From Diospyros lotus (lineage: Eukaryota > Streptophyta > Magnoliopsida > Ericales > Ebenaceae): a DNA stretch of 64,000 nucleotides. Below the pieces are notes generated by a model that was not told where the DNA came from, made no database searches, and saw nothing but the letters and a program-made list of their open reading frames with translations. The translations under genes were made by a program, and so were the position numbers. Shown here piece by piece: positions 36,755 through 48,029 of this stretch; the first letter of the stretch is position 1; each line of letters begins with the position of its first letter. The DNA lies in the NCBI RefSeq assembly GCF_014633365.1, contig NC_068352.1, forward strand, positions 7,974,358 through 8,038,357, read 5' to 3'.

Positions 36755-36760
36755 TATGCT
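36500..36760. repeat. Compound trinucleotide array (TTA/TTG/GTC)n
   Basis: ATT/TTA triplets give way to GTTGTTGTTG and then about ten GTC triplets (36722-36752). Read on the minus strand this makes an Asn/Asp-rich frame, which is an artefact of the array. It lies inside the family E LTR upstream of its TATA box. Confidence 0.85.
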
Positions 36761-37075
36761 TTGTTATGACGATTATGTTTATTATGTCTATTGGTAATGT
36801 TGTTGTCATTATGCTTTATTATTATTATTAAAATTGTTATTGCTATGAATAATAATATTATTATTCATATCTTATTATTATTATATGATAGCAAGGATTT
36901 AAACCAAATTAGTTTCCCTGTTCCTGCTGGTGCCAAAGGGTGATTGAAGTGGGTGTGCTTTTATTCGTGTAAACTTCCAAACATGGCCGGGTGAATTCCC
37001 GGGCCACATTGTTAGATTTATCGGGAAGGCAGCGGTGGTGGAGAGTCCACTTGCTGCCGCCTCATCATACATATA

Positions 37076-37084
37076 GCTATAAAG
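37076..37084 (+). promoter_or_regulatory. LTR TATA box, family E
   Basis: GCTATAAAG, about 590 bp into the LTR, followed by a GAGAG-rich leader. Confidence 0.45.
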
Positions 37085-38229
37085 TCGGTGAGAGTTGGAG
37101 AGAGAGGGGAGTGTTCGGCTGAGTGTGAAGAAGAAGAAGAAGCAGCTAGGAGCAGGGGAAGAAGGCGTTGCAGAACAGGGGAAACCTCGGACGTTGCTGC
37201 TTTGCTTCTGCTTCGGCTTCCTACATAATCGATTAGGCAAGCCTCCTTTTCCCCTTCTCTTCTCCTTGAATCATCGTAATCAATCTAGCAGTGTGTGGGT
37301 GTCCCTGTGCAACCGTATAGTTCGTTGCATATAGATATATATGTATATATGTGTGTGTGTTCGCGGGTGGGCTGTGTTGGCCGTGAGTTTACTGTATGGT
37401 TGTTTACAGTGTGGTGAGTTTAAGTGTTGAGTGTACAAGATTATATATATATATATATAGCGTATATACAGTGAGTAAGTAAACCAGGTTGTTATATATA
37501 TATATACATATAGACATACGAGTTGTGTAACTGCCATGGCCGTGAGTGTGTAGCTCGCTGTGTGCGTGTGCGCGATCCATGGGTGAGTTTGCTGTGAGCT
37601 AAGTGAGCTTGCTGTGTGTGTGAGTGTGTGTCGCTGTGAATTGCTGTGTAAGTGGGTGTGTTCAAGAGGGGAGAAATTGGAATGATATATATATATATAT
37701 AATATATATATGTAAAGTTGTAATATATGTTGAAGGATGAAAGTGGAGGCAGCACGTACTTGTGCACTGGGAGCTTGAAGTGCTTATATATATACATATA
37801 TATATATATACATTTATGTAAAGGTTGCTTAAAGACTATAACTACAATTTGAGGTAACTAAATAAATAATAATAGTAATAGACAATATTAGCAAAGATTA
37901 CTTTTATTATTATCTTTCTTTCTTAAAAATAATATTAGAAATAATGTTAGTAAATAATAAGTATTGTGTGACATAATTCATTAAATTTTATATATATTAT
38001 AATATGTTTTTAATAGTTATGTATTATATGTAATAACTCATCGAGTTATTATAAAATAAAGGTATAATTTAATAAGACCCTAGCAGTTGTAAATGTATTC
38101 TGCGTGTCTTGGCTGCATTTCTAGAGAGCTTGTTCACTCTCTACCTTCTAAAAGGAATGAAGATAGGTACATTCGAGTTAAACGCTAGCTAGTATCCATA
38201 GGGGACGGGTGTATGTTTTATAACACTGT

Positions 38230-39319
38230 TATTGTTGCCAAAATACAACAATTAAAATTTGTGATGTGGGGTCTACTCGAGCTCGGTGTCGGGTGAAGTT
38301 AGGTTGCCGTAAGAGATGTTGCTTCAAGGGAGATTGCCGTTAGGATGCTCGCGGATGCTCGCCACAAGGATTTGTCGTTAGTTCTCGCCACTAGTTTTCG
38401 CCATTGGCTCTCGCCACGAGGTCTTGCCACTAGCTTTCGCCGCTAGCTCTCGTCACAGGGTTTCGCTACTAGCTCTCGCTGCTAGCTCTTGCCATAAGGT
38501 CTTGCCACTAGCCCTCGCCGCTAGCTCTTGCCACAAGGTCTTGCCACTAGCTCTCGCCACAAGATCTTGCCACTAGCTCTCGCCATGAGGTCTTGCCACT
38601 AGCTTTCGCAGTTAGCTCTTGCCACGAGGTTCGCCGCAAGGATTCAGCCCTTTTAATGTTGAGAAAATGGGTTAGAAGGCTCGCGGGAATCTTCCCTGCG
38701 AAGACCCTCCGATGCCAAAGTCAGTCTTGAATCCCGATGAATATTCACAAAAATAGTAAAAGTGTATTCAAAGCATCCAAATTTTACTGAAGTTGGCAGT
38801 CCCCATTAATGTCCTGTAGTTGGGTATTTATAAGGCACAATTCTCAAGAGTGGCTGGTGTTGACACGTGGCATTTGATAGATGAGACAACTTCAATGAAG
38901 AAGGGGGATCACCACGAACCTGCCGTGAGGCAACTTGCAGCAAGGTGCCGCGAGGCTGGCCCTCGCGGCCAGCCAACAAATGGCTGCAAGGCTGGCAGCC
39001 TTGCGGCTATCCATTAAACTGCCGCAAGGCTGAGCCTTGCGGCCAACCAATAAATGGCCGCAAGGCTGCCAGCCTTGCGGCTAGCTTTTATGGGGCTGCA
39101 AGGCTGAGCCTTGCGGCCTGCCATTAAGCAGCCGCAAGGCATCAGGCTTGCGGCCTGCCTCTGTGGGGCCGCAAGGCATCTGCCTTGCGGCCAGCCAATC
39201 AGCGACCGCAAGGCTAAGCCTTGCGGCCTGCCATTAAGTGGCCGCAAGCCTTGTGGCCATCCTCCAAATTGTTTTTATTTTTATCCATTTTTAACCCCTC
39301 TTTTTTCCATGGCACCACA
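38230..39319 (-). repeat. 3' LTR of gag-only gypsy element
   Basis: 1090 bp. It contains a minisatellite of CTTGCCACTAGCTCTCGCC-like units (about 38370-38650), a TATA box (38824-38833, minus strand CTTATAAATACC) and an array of GGCCGCAAGGC...GCCTTGCGGC units (about 38945-39260). Confidence 0.85.
38945..39260. repeat. Palindromic GC-rich array, left LTR
   Basis: Repeated units of roughly 50-60 bp contain GCCGCAAGGC followed a few bases later by its reverse complement GCCTTGCGGC, linked by CAGCCATTAAGTG-like spacers. Each unit can fold on itself. The array lies in U3, upstream of the TATA box on the minus strand. Frames of Ala/Gly/Leu/Arg-rich peptide across it are by-products. Confidence 0.85.
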
Positions 39320-39331
39320 ATTGCCCCCTAC
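39320..39331 (-). other. Polypurine tract of gag-only gypsy element
   Basis: The minus strand reads GTAGGGGGCAAT directly before the LTR. Confidence 0.7.
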
Positions 39332-39499
39332 TCTTCTGTTTTGTCTTTAGACAAAATTGAAGAGTAAAAAATATTAGCCAGGGAGTCGGGTCTAGCACCT
39401 TACCCTAACCAAGTGCTCTAGAATGCCCAAAAGATCTCATTTCGACCAGGGGCTAGAGTACCAAATTATCTCTGGGCAACCATGCCCTTGATAGATGGA

Positions 39500-40575
39500 C
39501 TCCACTGCAGAATTCTTGTTGGGTGTCCGAGCTTGCCGGGTGGTCTAGGCGCCGGATCAGCTAAGGAGTCGAGTTTAGCTCGGGAGCATAGCACCGGACG
39601 CCATCAATGGATCCCGACGAGTCCACGGGCACAGTCTCTAGAGCATCCAATAAGACCATGATGGATTATAGTTCTCTAGCTATTATGTTCTCCATGTCCA
39701 TCTTTCAGGGTTAGCCTATCTCAAGAAATCTGGGTTTGGCCAATGATCCGACACGGGATTTCTACCAAACATCCGAGTTTGCCGGGAGACCTAGGCACTG
39801 AATCAACCAAGGAGTCGGGCTTAGCTAAAAAGGCATAGCACCGAACTCAAACGAGGGATTCGAGTGAGTTTGCGGGCATAGGCATCGGATGTTCTGGTAA
39901 TCCCGGGTCGACTCGTGATCATATGCACTAGATTGCAATTGGATGACTCAATTCCGATAAGCAGGGTCATGGCAGAATTGTCATAGGGTTGTTGTCTTTT
40001 TGTGCCTTCCTTAGGCCAGTCTACCTCAGGGGATCTGGGTTTGGCCAGTGGCCCAGCGCGGGATTCCTACCAGATATCCGAGTTTGCCGGAAGACTTAGG
40101 CGCCAAATCAACCAAGGAGTTGGGTTTAGCCAAAAAAGCATAGCACCGAACTCAAACGAGGGATACAGGTGAGTCTGCGGGCATAGGCATCAGATCCTCT
40201 AATGATCTCGGGACAGCCCGTGGTCATCGGCACCAGATTGCCACTAGGCGACTTGACCTTCAAGAGCGGTCTTATGCTGGAGCTATCAGGTGATCACTTC
40301 ACTTCTTTTCCGCCTTCCTAGGGCCAGTCTACCTCAGGGAATCTGGGTTTGGCCAGTGGTCCAACACGAGATTCCTACCAGATATCTGAGTTTGCCGAGA
40401 GACCTAGGCACCAGATCAACCAAGGAGTCGGGTCTAACCAAAAAGGCATAGCACCGAACTCAAACGAGGGATTTGGGTGAGTCTGCGGGCATAGGCGTCG
40501 GATGTTCTGGTGATCCCGGGCCAAACCGTGGTCATCGGCACCAGATTGCTGCTAGGCGACTTGACCTATTGGAAG
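39500..40575. repeat. Tandem repeat of about 306 bp in the element interior
   Basis: The phrase ATCCGAGTTTGCCGGGAGAC recurs at about 39771, 40077 and 40384 (one or two changes), and a shorter version starts near 39520. The phrase AATCTGGGTTTGGCCA recurs at about 39729, 40034 and 40341. Spacing is 305-307 bp. It lies between gag and the 3' LTR, where pol would be in a complete element, and has no coding sense. Confidence 0.75.
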
Positions 40576-40730
40576 CTAGCTGTGCTTGAGCCGCCATACC
40601 TGCATGATACATACAAATAATCTGGGCTCATGCAGATTTTACGTGGTTCGGCTTATAGTTTTGCCTACTCCACAGGAATACATGGGATATATTCTTTTAT
40701 TTATCAGGGGATGTTATTACAATGGAAAAT

Positions 40731-42395
40731 TTAAAGACAATTCCTGCCTCTGACCGAGTTGAGTATTGCTTCTGATGACAGGCTTGACTCTACGTCTCGT
40801 GCTTCATCCCTTGCCCTAGGGCTAAAGCCGGGAAGTACCTCTTGAGGTGCACGGTGTTCCAAGCTTTTCCTATCGCCACGCTTTGTGGTGTTGGTAGTGT
40901 GCACCTGTTGGGGTCTATCATCTTCTGGATTTTGTAAGGTCCTTCGCACTTCGGGCTGGGTTTCCCTTCCCCTTCTATTACCTTCCCCTGCATCCAAAAT
41001 TTCAATTTGGGTGACAAACTGTTCTGCTTGGTCGAACAACTCAGTCACAGAATTTAGCTCGGAGAAAGCTAAGGATCTTCTAAGCGGGGCGTATGTAGTT
41101 CCGTTTAGTAGGGCTGACACCGCTAACCCAACTGGGAGATCCCTTACTTCCTGCATCGTGGCTCTGAATCGCTCGATGTATTGCTTCAGGGATTCATTCG
41201 GCTTCTGCTGTAAGCTCATTAGATATATTGCACTCTTCTTCTTCGAGAGATAGACGGAGAACGCATTTAGGAAATCTTTCTTCAATTGCTCGAATGATCG
41301 TATATGTCCTGATGGTAATTCGGTGAACCACTGTTGAGCTTGTCCTGTCAGGGAGAGTGGGAAAGCCCTGCACCTCGTGACCTCATTCCATCCATGTAGC
41401 ACAGCTACTGCGACAAAATGCTGTAAATGCTTCTTGGGGTCTTCCCTTCTCGAGTATATTGAAAGGTGCGGCAATTCGAATCCTAGTTGCACTGGTCGCC
41501 TTTAGAGTTCCTCAGATAGAGGGAACCCTTTCGAGGGAGTTACCTTTGGTATCATCATTACCTGCTTCTGTTCTAGCACCTCTTCTATGAGGCGTTTAAG
41601 GTCAGACACGCTAAGTGTTTCCTGTTTCCTTTCATTTTGGCAAAGAGATGGGTCGTAAGGCACTCCCGAGTAGGTGTTTTTTGCCGTCTCTCTATACGTG
41701 GGAGCTTTTCTCGCCTTCTTGCTATTTTTTCTTCTCGAGTCTGTTACTTTCGGGACTTGACTATTCAGCCCTGGAGTTCTGATTCTTGCCCCCTGCCGAG
41801 GGGTTCTGGAAGGGTTGTCCTGAGATCTCTGATGTTCTACCCTTGTATCGATTTGTCCCATGTGGGGAATGTGAATATCCGGCCTTAGTTCACGTAACAA
41901 AGTAGTGACTTCTTGTAGTCTTCTCATATTCTCCTCATTGGACATCTTGAGTTCGTCATTCTGTTTCTTCAGCTCCTCAAAACTCTTTCGCAATAGTTCA
42001 TAATCTGAGAGTAAGATCGTGGGTGGAGCTATTCTTGAAGTCCCCACGAGGTTTCCATTTGGAATTGAAGATTGTCCAAATGAGTGTGGTTCCTGATTAG
42101 CGAGCATTGTATGGAGGACTTGTTCCTCTCGCCATATCGCGTATCTCTTCAATCCAGCTATGTGTGCTTCTCCTTGCTCTGAATGCTCCATGCCCCCCAA
42201 TCCGGTGGTATGGTTGCATTCGAGCATAGGAAAGTTCCTGGAACACACTTCGTTGTTTGCGTGATCTACTAAAAATTCTGGTACTGTAGAGTGCGCCTGG
42301 TGGGAGCTTTTCGTGGCTCCCATCCTGGTACGAGTGCTCCTTCGGGTGGGGTCAGGCGGGTTCGCCCAATTGGCTGATCTTGTCCCTCTCGGCAT
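40731..42395 (-). pseudogene. gag: Ty3/gypsy gag, one nonsense codon
   Basis: Minus-strand gag of the gag-only element. I start it at 42395 (MPRGTRSANWANP) because earlier Met codons lie in the PBS/LTR. The N-terminal half has a coiled coil (LLRKSFEELKKQNDELKMSN). An in-frame TAA at 41502-41504 interrupts it. The second half carries the retrotransposon gag domain (YSRREDPKKHLQHF, PLSLTGQAQQWFTELP, SFEQLKKDFLNAF, LKQYIERFRATMQEV). It ends in a Pro/Arg-rich tail without a visible zinc knuckle. Structural protein of virus-like particles in the family. With a single nonsense codon it is one of the best kept frames here. Confidence 0.85.
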
Positions 42396-42427
42396 TTTGG
42401 GATGAAATTGGCTTTTCGTTGCGTTTC

Positions 42428-42445
42428 CCACAGACGGCGCCAAAT
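42428..42445 (-). other. Primer-binding site of gag-only gypsy element
   Basis: The minus strand reads ATTTGGCGCCGTCTGTGG, starting right at the LTR end, as in Tat/Athila-type plant gypsy elements. I did not assign the tRNA with certainty. Confidence 0.75.
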
Positions 42446-42569
42446 TGTTGTTGCCAAAATACAATAATTAAAATTTGTGATGTGGGGTCCACTCGAGCTC
42501 GGTGTCGGGTGAAGTTAGGTTGCCGTAAGAGATGTTGCTTCAAGAGAGATTGCCGTTAGGATGCTTGCC

Positions 42570-43150
42570 ACAAGGATTTATTGTTAGTGCTCGCCACTAG
42601 CTCTCGCCACGAGGCTTGCCACTAGCTTTTGCCGCTAGCTCTCGTCACAGGGTTTCGCCACTAGCTCTTGCCACAAGATCTTGCCACTAGCTCTTGCCGT
42701 TAGCTCTTGCCACAAGGTCTTGCCATTAGCTCTCGCCGCTAGCTCTTGCCACAAGGTCTTGCCATTAACTCCTGCCACTAGCTCTCGCTGCTAGCTCTTG
42801 CCACAAGGTCTTGCCACTAGCCCTCACCGCTAACTCTTGCCACTAGCTCTCGCCACAAGGTCTTGCCACTAGCTCTCGCCGCTAGCTCTTGCCACAAGGT
42901 CTTGCCACTAGCTCTTGCCATTAGCCCTTGCCGCTAGCTCTTGCCACAAGGTCTTGCCACTAGCCCTCGCCGCTAGCTCTTGCCACAAGGTCTTGCCACT
43001 AGCCCTTGCCGCTAGCTGTTACCGCAAGGTCTTGCCACTAGCTCTCGCCACAAGGTCTTGCCATTAGCTCTCACCATGAGGTCTTGCCACTAGCTTTCGC
43101 CGTTAGGTCTTGCCACTAGCTTTTGCCATTAGCTCTCACCACGAGGTTCG
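42570..43150. repeat. Minisatellite in the R-U5 leader, right LTR
   Basis: Units built from CTTGCCACTAGC, TCTCGCCGCTAGC and TCTTGCCACAAGGT in varying order. The left LTR array (38370-38650) is shorter. Confidence 0.85.
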
Positions 43151-43340
43151 CTGCAAGGATTCAGCCTTTTTAATGCTGAGAAAATGGGTTAGAAGGCTCG
43201 CGGGAATCTTCCCCGCGAAGACCCTCCGATGCCAAAGTCAGTCCTGAATCCCGATGAATATTCACAAAAATAGTAAAAGTGTATTCAAAGCATCCAAATT
43301 TTACTGAAGTTGGCAGTCCCCATTAATGTCCTATAGCTGG

Positions 43341-43350
43341 GTATTTATAG
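43341..43350 (-). promoter_or_regulatory. LTR TATA box, gag-only gypsy element
   Basis: The minus strand reads CCCTATAAATACCC. The left LTR has the same box at 38824-38833. Confidence 0.55.
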
Positions 43351-43439
43351 GGCACGATTCTCAAGAGTGGTTGGTGTTGACACGTGGCGTTTGATAGATG
43401 GGACAACTTCAACGAAGAAGGGGGATCACCATGAACTTG

Positions 43440-43790
43440 CCGTGAGGCAACTTGCGACAGGGTGCCACGAGGCTGGCCCTCGCGGCCAGCTAACAAATGG
43501 CCGCAAGGCTAGCAGCCTTGCGGCCATCCATTAAACGGCCGCAAGACTGAGCCTTGCGGCCAACCAATAAGCGGCCGCAAGGTTGCCAGCCTTGCGGCCA
43601 GCTTTTGTGGGGCCACAAGGCTCAGCCTTACGCCCTGCCATTAAGCAGCCGCAAGGCATCAGGCTTACGGCCTGCCTCTGTGGGGCCGCAAGGCATCAGC
43701 CTTGCGGCCAGCCAATCAGTGGTCGCAAGGCTAAGCCTTGCGACCTGCCATTAAGTGGCCGCAAACCTTGCGGCCATCCTCCAAATTGTT
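43440..43790. repeat. Palindromic GC-rich array, right LTR
   Basis: Same units as 38945-39260 (GGCCGCAAGGC ... GCCTTGCGGCC), here in the 5' LTR upstream of the promoter. Confidence 0.85.
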
Positions 43791-43916
43791 TTTATTTTTA
43801 TCCATTTTTGACCCCTCTTTTTTCCATGGCACCACAACTGTTTTCCCTGTTCCAACCAGTTAAACCAAACGGTATTTTCAAACACATGGCTTGTATGCTC
43901 GAGACGGGATTATGCA

Positions 43917-46900
43917 TGTAACGAGCCTAAAGTGAGTCTAGGTGTTTTAATACTTGATGTCAGTGTAATAGCAATTAAAATATAGGACTAAGTATTTTCT
44001 TTTTTAAATACTTAATGTTAAATTTCCTTGGTGGCACACAAATAATTTTAGATTACATAATTTTATTTTATGGTGCATGGAATCAGAAATTTAAGTGAAA
44101 GGGCCTCAATTAAATAGTTAATGAGATGTCTAACTCAAGTAGGAAATTAAGCCTGTTGGGCTTGGAATATACGTATATGGGATACATGTGATTTGGGCTT
44201 AGGCCCATGGTGAGAAATAATTTGGAAATAATGGGCTTGATGGTGTAATAAGAAAATGGGGAAAAGAAAATAAATTAAGTAGCATTTTTCAATCAAGCCT
44301 CTGGATATTTTTGTTTGTAATATGAAAAAAAGGGTTATTTCGGTAAATTCTGGAGTTAGCGTGCAGATCTGTACACATTTCTTTTTCCTAGCAGCCTCTA
44401 TGCACAAATCTCCTATTTTAGTGCAATGCATATCCCCACTTTTTGAATGCACTGTTCCATTGCTCTTTCAGTCCCTCTCCGTGTCCTTCTTCTTCTTCAC
44501 CTTCTCCATCCTATTCACTGCTGTTGTTTGCTTCCTATGCACAGGTGGAACTTCTCTCTGATTTTTGCATTCTCAACAGGTAAGTTCTTCTGCACTTCCA
44601 TGTTATTTTTCAGTGCGAGCTCTCCCTTAGATATATTCTGTAGTACAATGCAAGCTTCCTTTGATTACAAATTGTTGCTTATTGTGTCACCTCGCTGTCA
44701 ATGATTTCCACTGTATCTATTTTGTGTATAAATTCCCTAGTTGCTGTGAAGTCCATTTGATGTCTCAAGCGGGGTTTGATTCACCCTAATATTTGTTTAG
44801 TGAATGACATTTCTCCTTTGTTGCAACGGAGTTTTGATTAGCTCGTTGCTCTCTATTCAGGCATTTATATATGTACATGTTGCATCATATTTGTAAGCTC
44901 TCACCCATAGCAGAATGTTCCTTATCCATCCAAATGCCTCTTATATATATATATATATAAGTGTTGAGTCTAAATGTAAAATGCTAAGTCACCATTGAAT
45001 GATTTCATTGAGGTATTTGGAGGTTTTACATAAACAGCAAAAGCCTCAACTGAAAATATATATATTGTTCGCCTATATATGAGACCCACTTATAAATACG
45101 CATATACATAAATGCGTAATGAGCTGTTACCCTTCGCTGGTTTGAAAAACTTATTCGAGCCATGCCCGGCCTAGCTAATCCACTTGATTTATGTTTGAAC
45201 AGTCGTTCGAATACCCCTGTTCTATTCGACCAACCCACCTATATATATATATACGTGTTTAGCTTCATTTTTGTTCCAGGGAGCTCTTCCCTCCAGTTCT
45301 TTCCGCGAGCTCCCTCTGAGCTCTCTCCATAGGCCTTATTCACGAGCTCATTCCTCTAGCTCATGGCGCAAGCTCGCCCCGCAAGCTCTTTCTCAACCCC
45401 TTTGACCCCGAGCTCATTCAGCGAACTCTTGTGCACCTCCTAACCTCGAGCTCTCTCTCCGTAAGCCGCTCATGACCTCGAGCTCGTCCCATAAGCCTTG
45501 ACCGCAAGCTCTCCCGAGCTTTTTTTATGAGCCCCCGTCCCAAGCTCGTCCCATAAGCCTTTGAGTGGGAGCTATCTGCTCACACCCTATCTATTTACCT
45601 TTCCTTAATGTTTGTATTTTCTTTAATTTATATTTTACCTTTCATTACTTTAATACATAAATGTAACTAAGAAAGTACCTCCATTTGGATTCAATAAAAA
45701 TATCAAAAAAATCAAATTTCATAACAATAAAAAAAGATAGAATTTTGGATTTAGTACAAACTCAAGAAATTACGATTTTACCACCCTCAAAGTTCATAGC
45801 TTTTGTTTCTTGAAAAAATCATTAAAAATCTTTTTTACAACAATGAATGTTGGTTATCAAAATACTGGGAGTTAGTTTTTCAAAAGAAAGACATTTACAA
45901 AAAAAAATGTTCTAGTTGGTCCTTAGCCTTAGAAAAATTCTAGGTTTATTTCAATCGGCAGTTCCAAAGCTAATTTTTGGAATTCACTTTAGGAGATTCT
46001 TTAAATGTCTTTAAAGCTCTTCATATATATAAGAATGAAAATAATTTAGTTTTCATTTGATCAAATAACACTTGATATGAGTGAAAAACTATCCAATATT
46101 GTGAGATGGGCATAAAATATATATATATAAGTATGGTAGCAGCTTGTAAGATGAAATTCATGATGTTTATATTTATGTGGAAGTGAATGCATGACATGTT
46201 TCATACACATTCAATGTGATCATATTATGAGACATAGTAATATTTATCTTTGTGCACCTAATATTTTGCACGAAGAGAAATGGTACCCTAGAAGCACTTG
46301 GCGCGGGATGAGGTGGTCATAGCCCGACAGGTTGGCTTCATATTTATTGTGAGGTTTTGTTTATGTGATACACTTTGACATGTGTTGATTTATGGCTTGT
46401 GAGCCTATGAGATTTGATAATGATATTAAATCTATATGCACATTTGCATAATAGCATGGTGGCATGATACATTTAACTTGGAATTGATCAAGTCTTAAAT
46501 TATGAATCTTGTATACAACTGTCGAGTTCTAGATTACTCTCCTTTTGGTGTCACCTTATTCTTGGTTCTTGTTCATTGTTTATTGTCCTAGAACTTGCTG
46601 AGCCTTGTGGTTCACTTGATCTTTTTTGCCATTCTAGGTAAAGGGAAAGCTATTATTGGGTGCGAGTCTAGTGGGACTAAGGCCTAAGGATAGTGGTGTA
46701 TGGAGACGTGTCCTAACTTGGAGATCCTGATTTGTAGTTAGTGAGGCTTGTAATGAATTGAACTTATTTTGTTAGTTAACTAGAGTCTCTTATCTATTTT
46801 GTATGGCCGTCGAGCCCGAACTCATGAGATATTGGAAGTGTAACCGAACTTAAATTTACTTTCCGTTGCTAGTGAATGAAATGAGTTTTCTGTTTACTTA

Positions 46901-46982
46901 TGGTTTGTTCTATATCATCTCTGTGATGACCTCCTTTCGAATATCCTATGGTAGCGGGAATATTCGAGAGTGGGCCCTTACA
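43917..46982 (+). mobile_element. Solo LTR, gypsy type (family B), perfect target duplication
   Basis: 3066 bp, TGTAACGAGCC...GGGCCCTTACA, flanked by ATGCA at 43912-43916 and 46983-46987. It is a member of the same family as 30533-34289 (shared TGAGTCTAGGTGTTTTAATA near the start and the same end). It is lodged in the family E solo LTR. Its second half is the counterpart of 3785-5327. A block of GAGCTC-like words lies at 45285-45560. No internal domain. Confidence 0.87.
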
Positions 46983-48029
46983 ATGCATTTTGGGGTTGTC
47001 CATTTAATCTTGAGTGCTTGTCACATGACCATGATATTTATTTATTAGTTTTTAAGCACGACCATTTACATTTGGCATGTGTTTTACTAGTTGGGCAAGG
47101 CTTGACAGGATGCTTGGCTTATGCGGGCTTTGTATCCTATCCGATTTACTACGCCACCCCTTATTTATTGCATCTGCATGAGTCTTGGCGCTAGTTTTGA
47201 GATACAACTATACGGTGTCGGGTTTTCCGAACCGAGTTATTAGGGAAGCCTCAGCGTGCCCAATTTTTATTTTGGTCGCTTTTGCAGGCCAGAGGGTGTG
47301 GTCGCTCCCACCCAGGCGAGCTTTGGCTCGTAATACAGGTATAGTCTGCCTTCAGAGCAGTAGTAGGTTTGTGATAAGGACTTAGGTGCTAGTGCATTCT
47401 TTATTTAGGCCCCAAGATCCTATATATGTGCATTTTTACTTATGCAGTTTGTACCTGTGACAGTTTATGAGATTGCATGGCATGTTATGCATGAGTTTCG
47501 ATTTGTTATGCACTTGAGACGTAGGTTTACTCTTAGCACCTATTTTATTCTACCTTCATTTCTTTATGAGCTTACTGAGTCATTTGGACTCACCTTGTTT
47601 TCTCTTCATTCTAGATAAAGGCAAGGATCCAGTTGTGGGTGAGTCTAGTGGGTCCCGACTTCCGGGTTAGACGGTGTACAGGGCCATGCAGACTTAGTAG
47701 ATGTCAGCTTGGGAGTTTCTTTTGTTCATTTTACCTCTTCCGGACTGTATTTTTCTTCGGTCTAATTGGGTCTGTATGGATTGTGTTTATTTTGTGGCCA
47801 ATGTGCCAGTGTTGTATGTTATGCATGTCTGGGCTATGTAAGACTAGAGATCAGTTGCTGTATAGTAGGTTGAGGTTTTGATATACATGCAGTGATGGCA
47901 AGTTTCCTTTATCAGTTTTCTCTTGACATTTATCAGTGGCATGCATGACAAGTCCTTTCAGATCAGGTTGCCTCTATTATAGTAGGGCATCCACTCTGGT
48001 TCTTTGGGGACCTAGGTAGGGGCCTTACA

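Larger units (their letters stand above)
38230..43836 (-). mobile_element. Gag-only Ty3/gypsy element (TR-GAG type)
   Basis: A 5607 bp element with perfect target duplications ACTGT (38225-38229, 43837-43841). LTRs lie at 38230-39319 (1090 bp) and 42446-43836 (1391 bp); the ends on the plus strand are TGTTGTTGCC (left copy TATTGTTGCC) and CACCACA. The minus strand has the PBS TTTGGCGCCGTCTGTGG beside the right LTR and a polypurine tract GTAGGGGGCAA beside the left. It has one gag gene and no protease, integrase or RT, so it must rely on another element. Such gag-only elements are known in plants as TR-GAG. The LTR length difference comes from minisatellite copy number. Confidence 0.88.
42446..43836 (-). 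repeat. 5' LTR of gag-only gypsy element
   Basis: 1391 bp, about 300 bp longer than its partner because the CTTGCCACTAGCTCTCGCCG-type array (about 42570-43150) has more units. The TATA box is at 43341-43350 (minus strand CTATAAATAC), so this array lies in the transcribed R-U5 leader. The palindromic array (about 43440-43790) lies in U3. Confidence 0.85.
36486..48029 (+). mobile_element. Solo LTR, gypsy type (family E), carrying two later insertions
   Basis: Starts TGTAATGACCC and ends GGCCTTACA, with perfect target duplications TTTAG (36481-36485, 48030-48034). Removing the gypsy element at 38230-43836 and the solo LTR at 43917-46982, each with one target copy, leaves about 2.86 kb with no internal domain. 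It is therefore a solo LTR in three pieces (36486-38229, 43842-43916, 46988-48029). Its first part holds a long trinucleotide array (36500-36760), a TATA box near 37076 and many TG/TA microsatellites (37320-37810). The third piece has its counterpart at 5328-6375. Confidence 0.85.

Noticed and set aside
36501..36809. Protein of about 100 residues rich in Asn and Asp on the minus strand
   Set aside because: It is the translation of the TTA/TTG/GTC triplet array, with no other support.
39014..39350. Ala/Gly/Leu/Arg-rich repeat proteins on both strands (also 43554-43921)
   Set aside because: All frames are open because the palindromic array has few stop codons. The peptides only repeat the array unit.
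42570..43150. A CRISPR-like array in the gypsy LTR
   Set aside because: Units are variable, there are no unique spacers of constant length, and the array lies in a retrotransposon LTR of a plant-type genome. It is a minisatellite.
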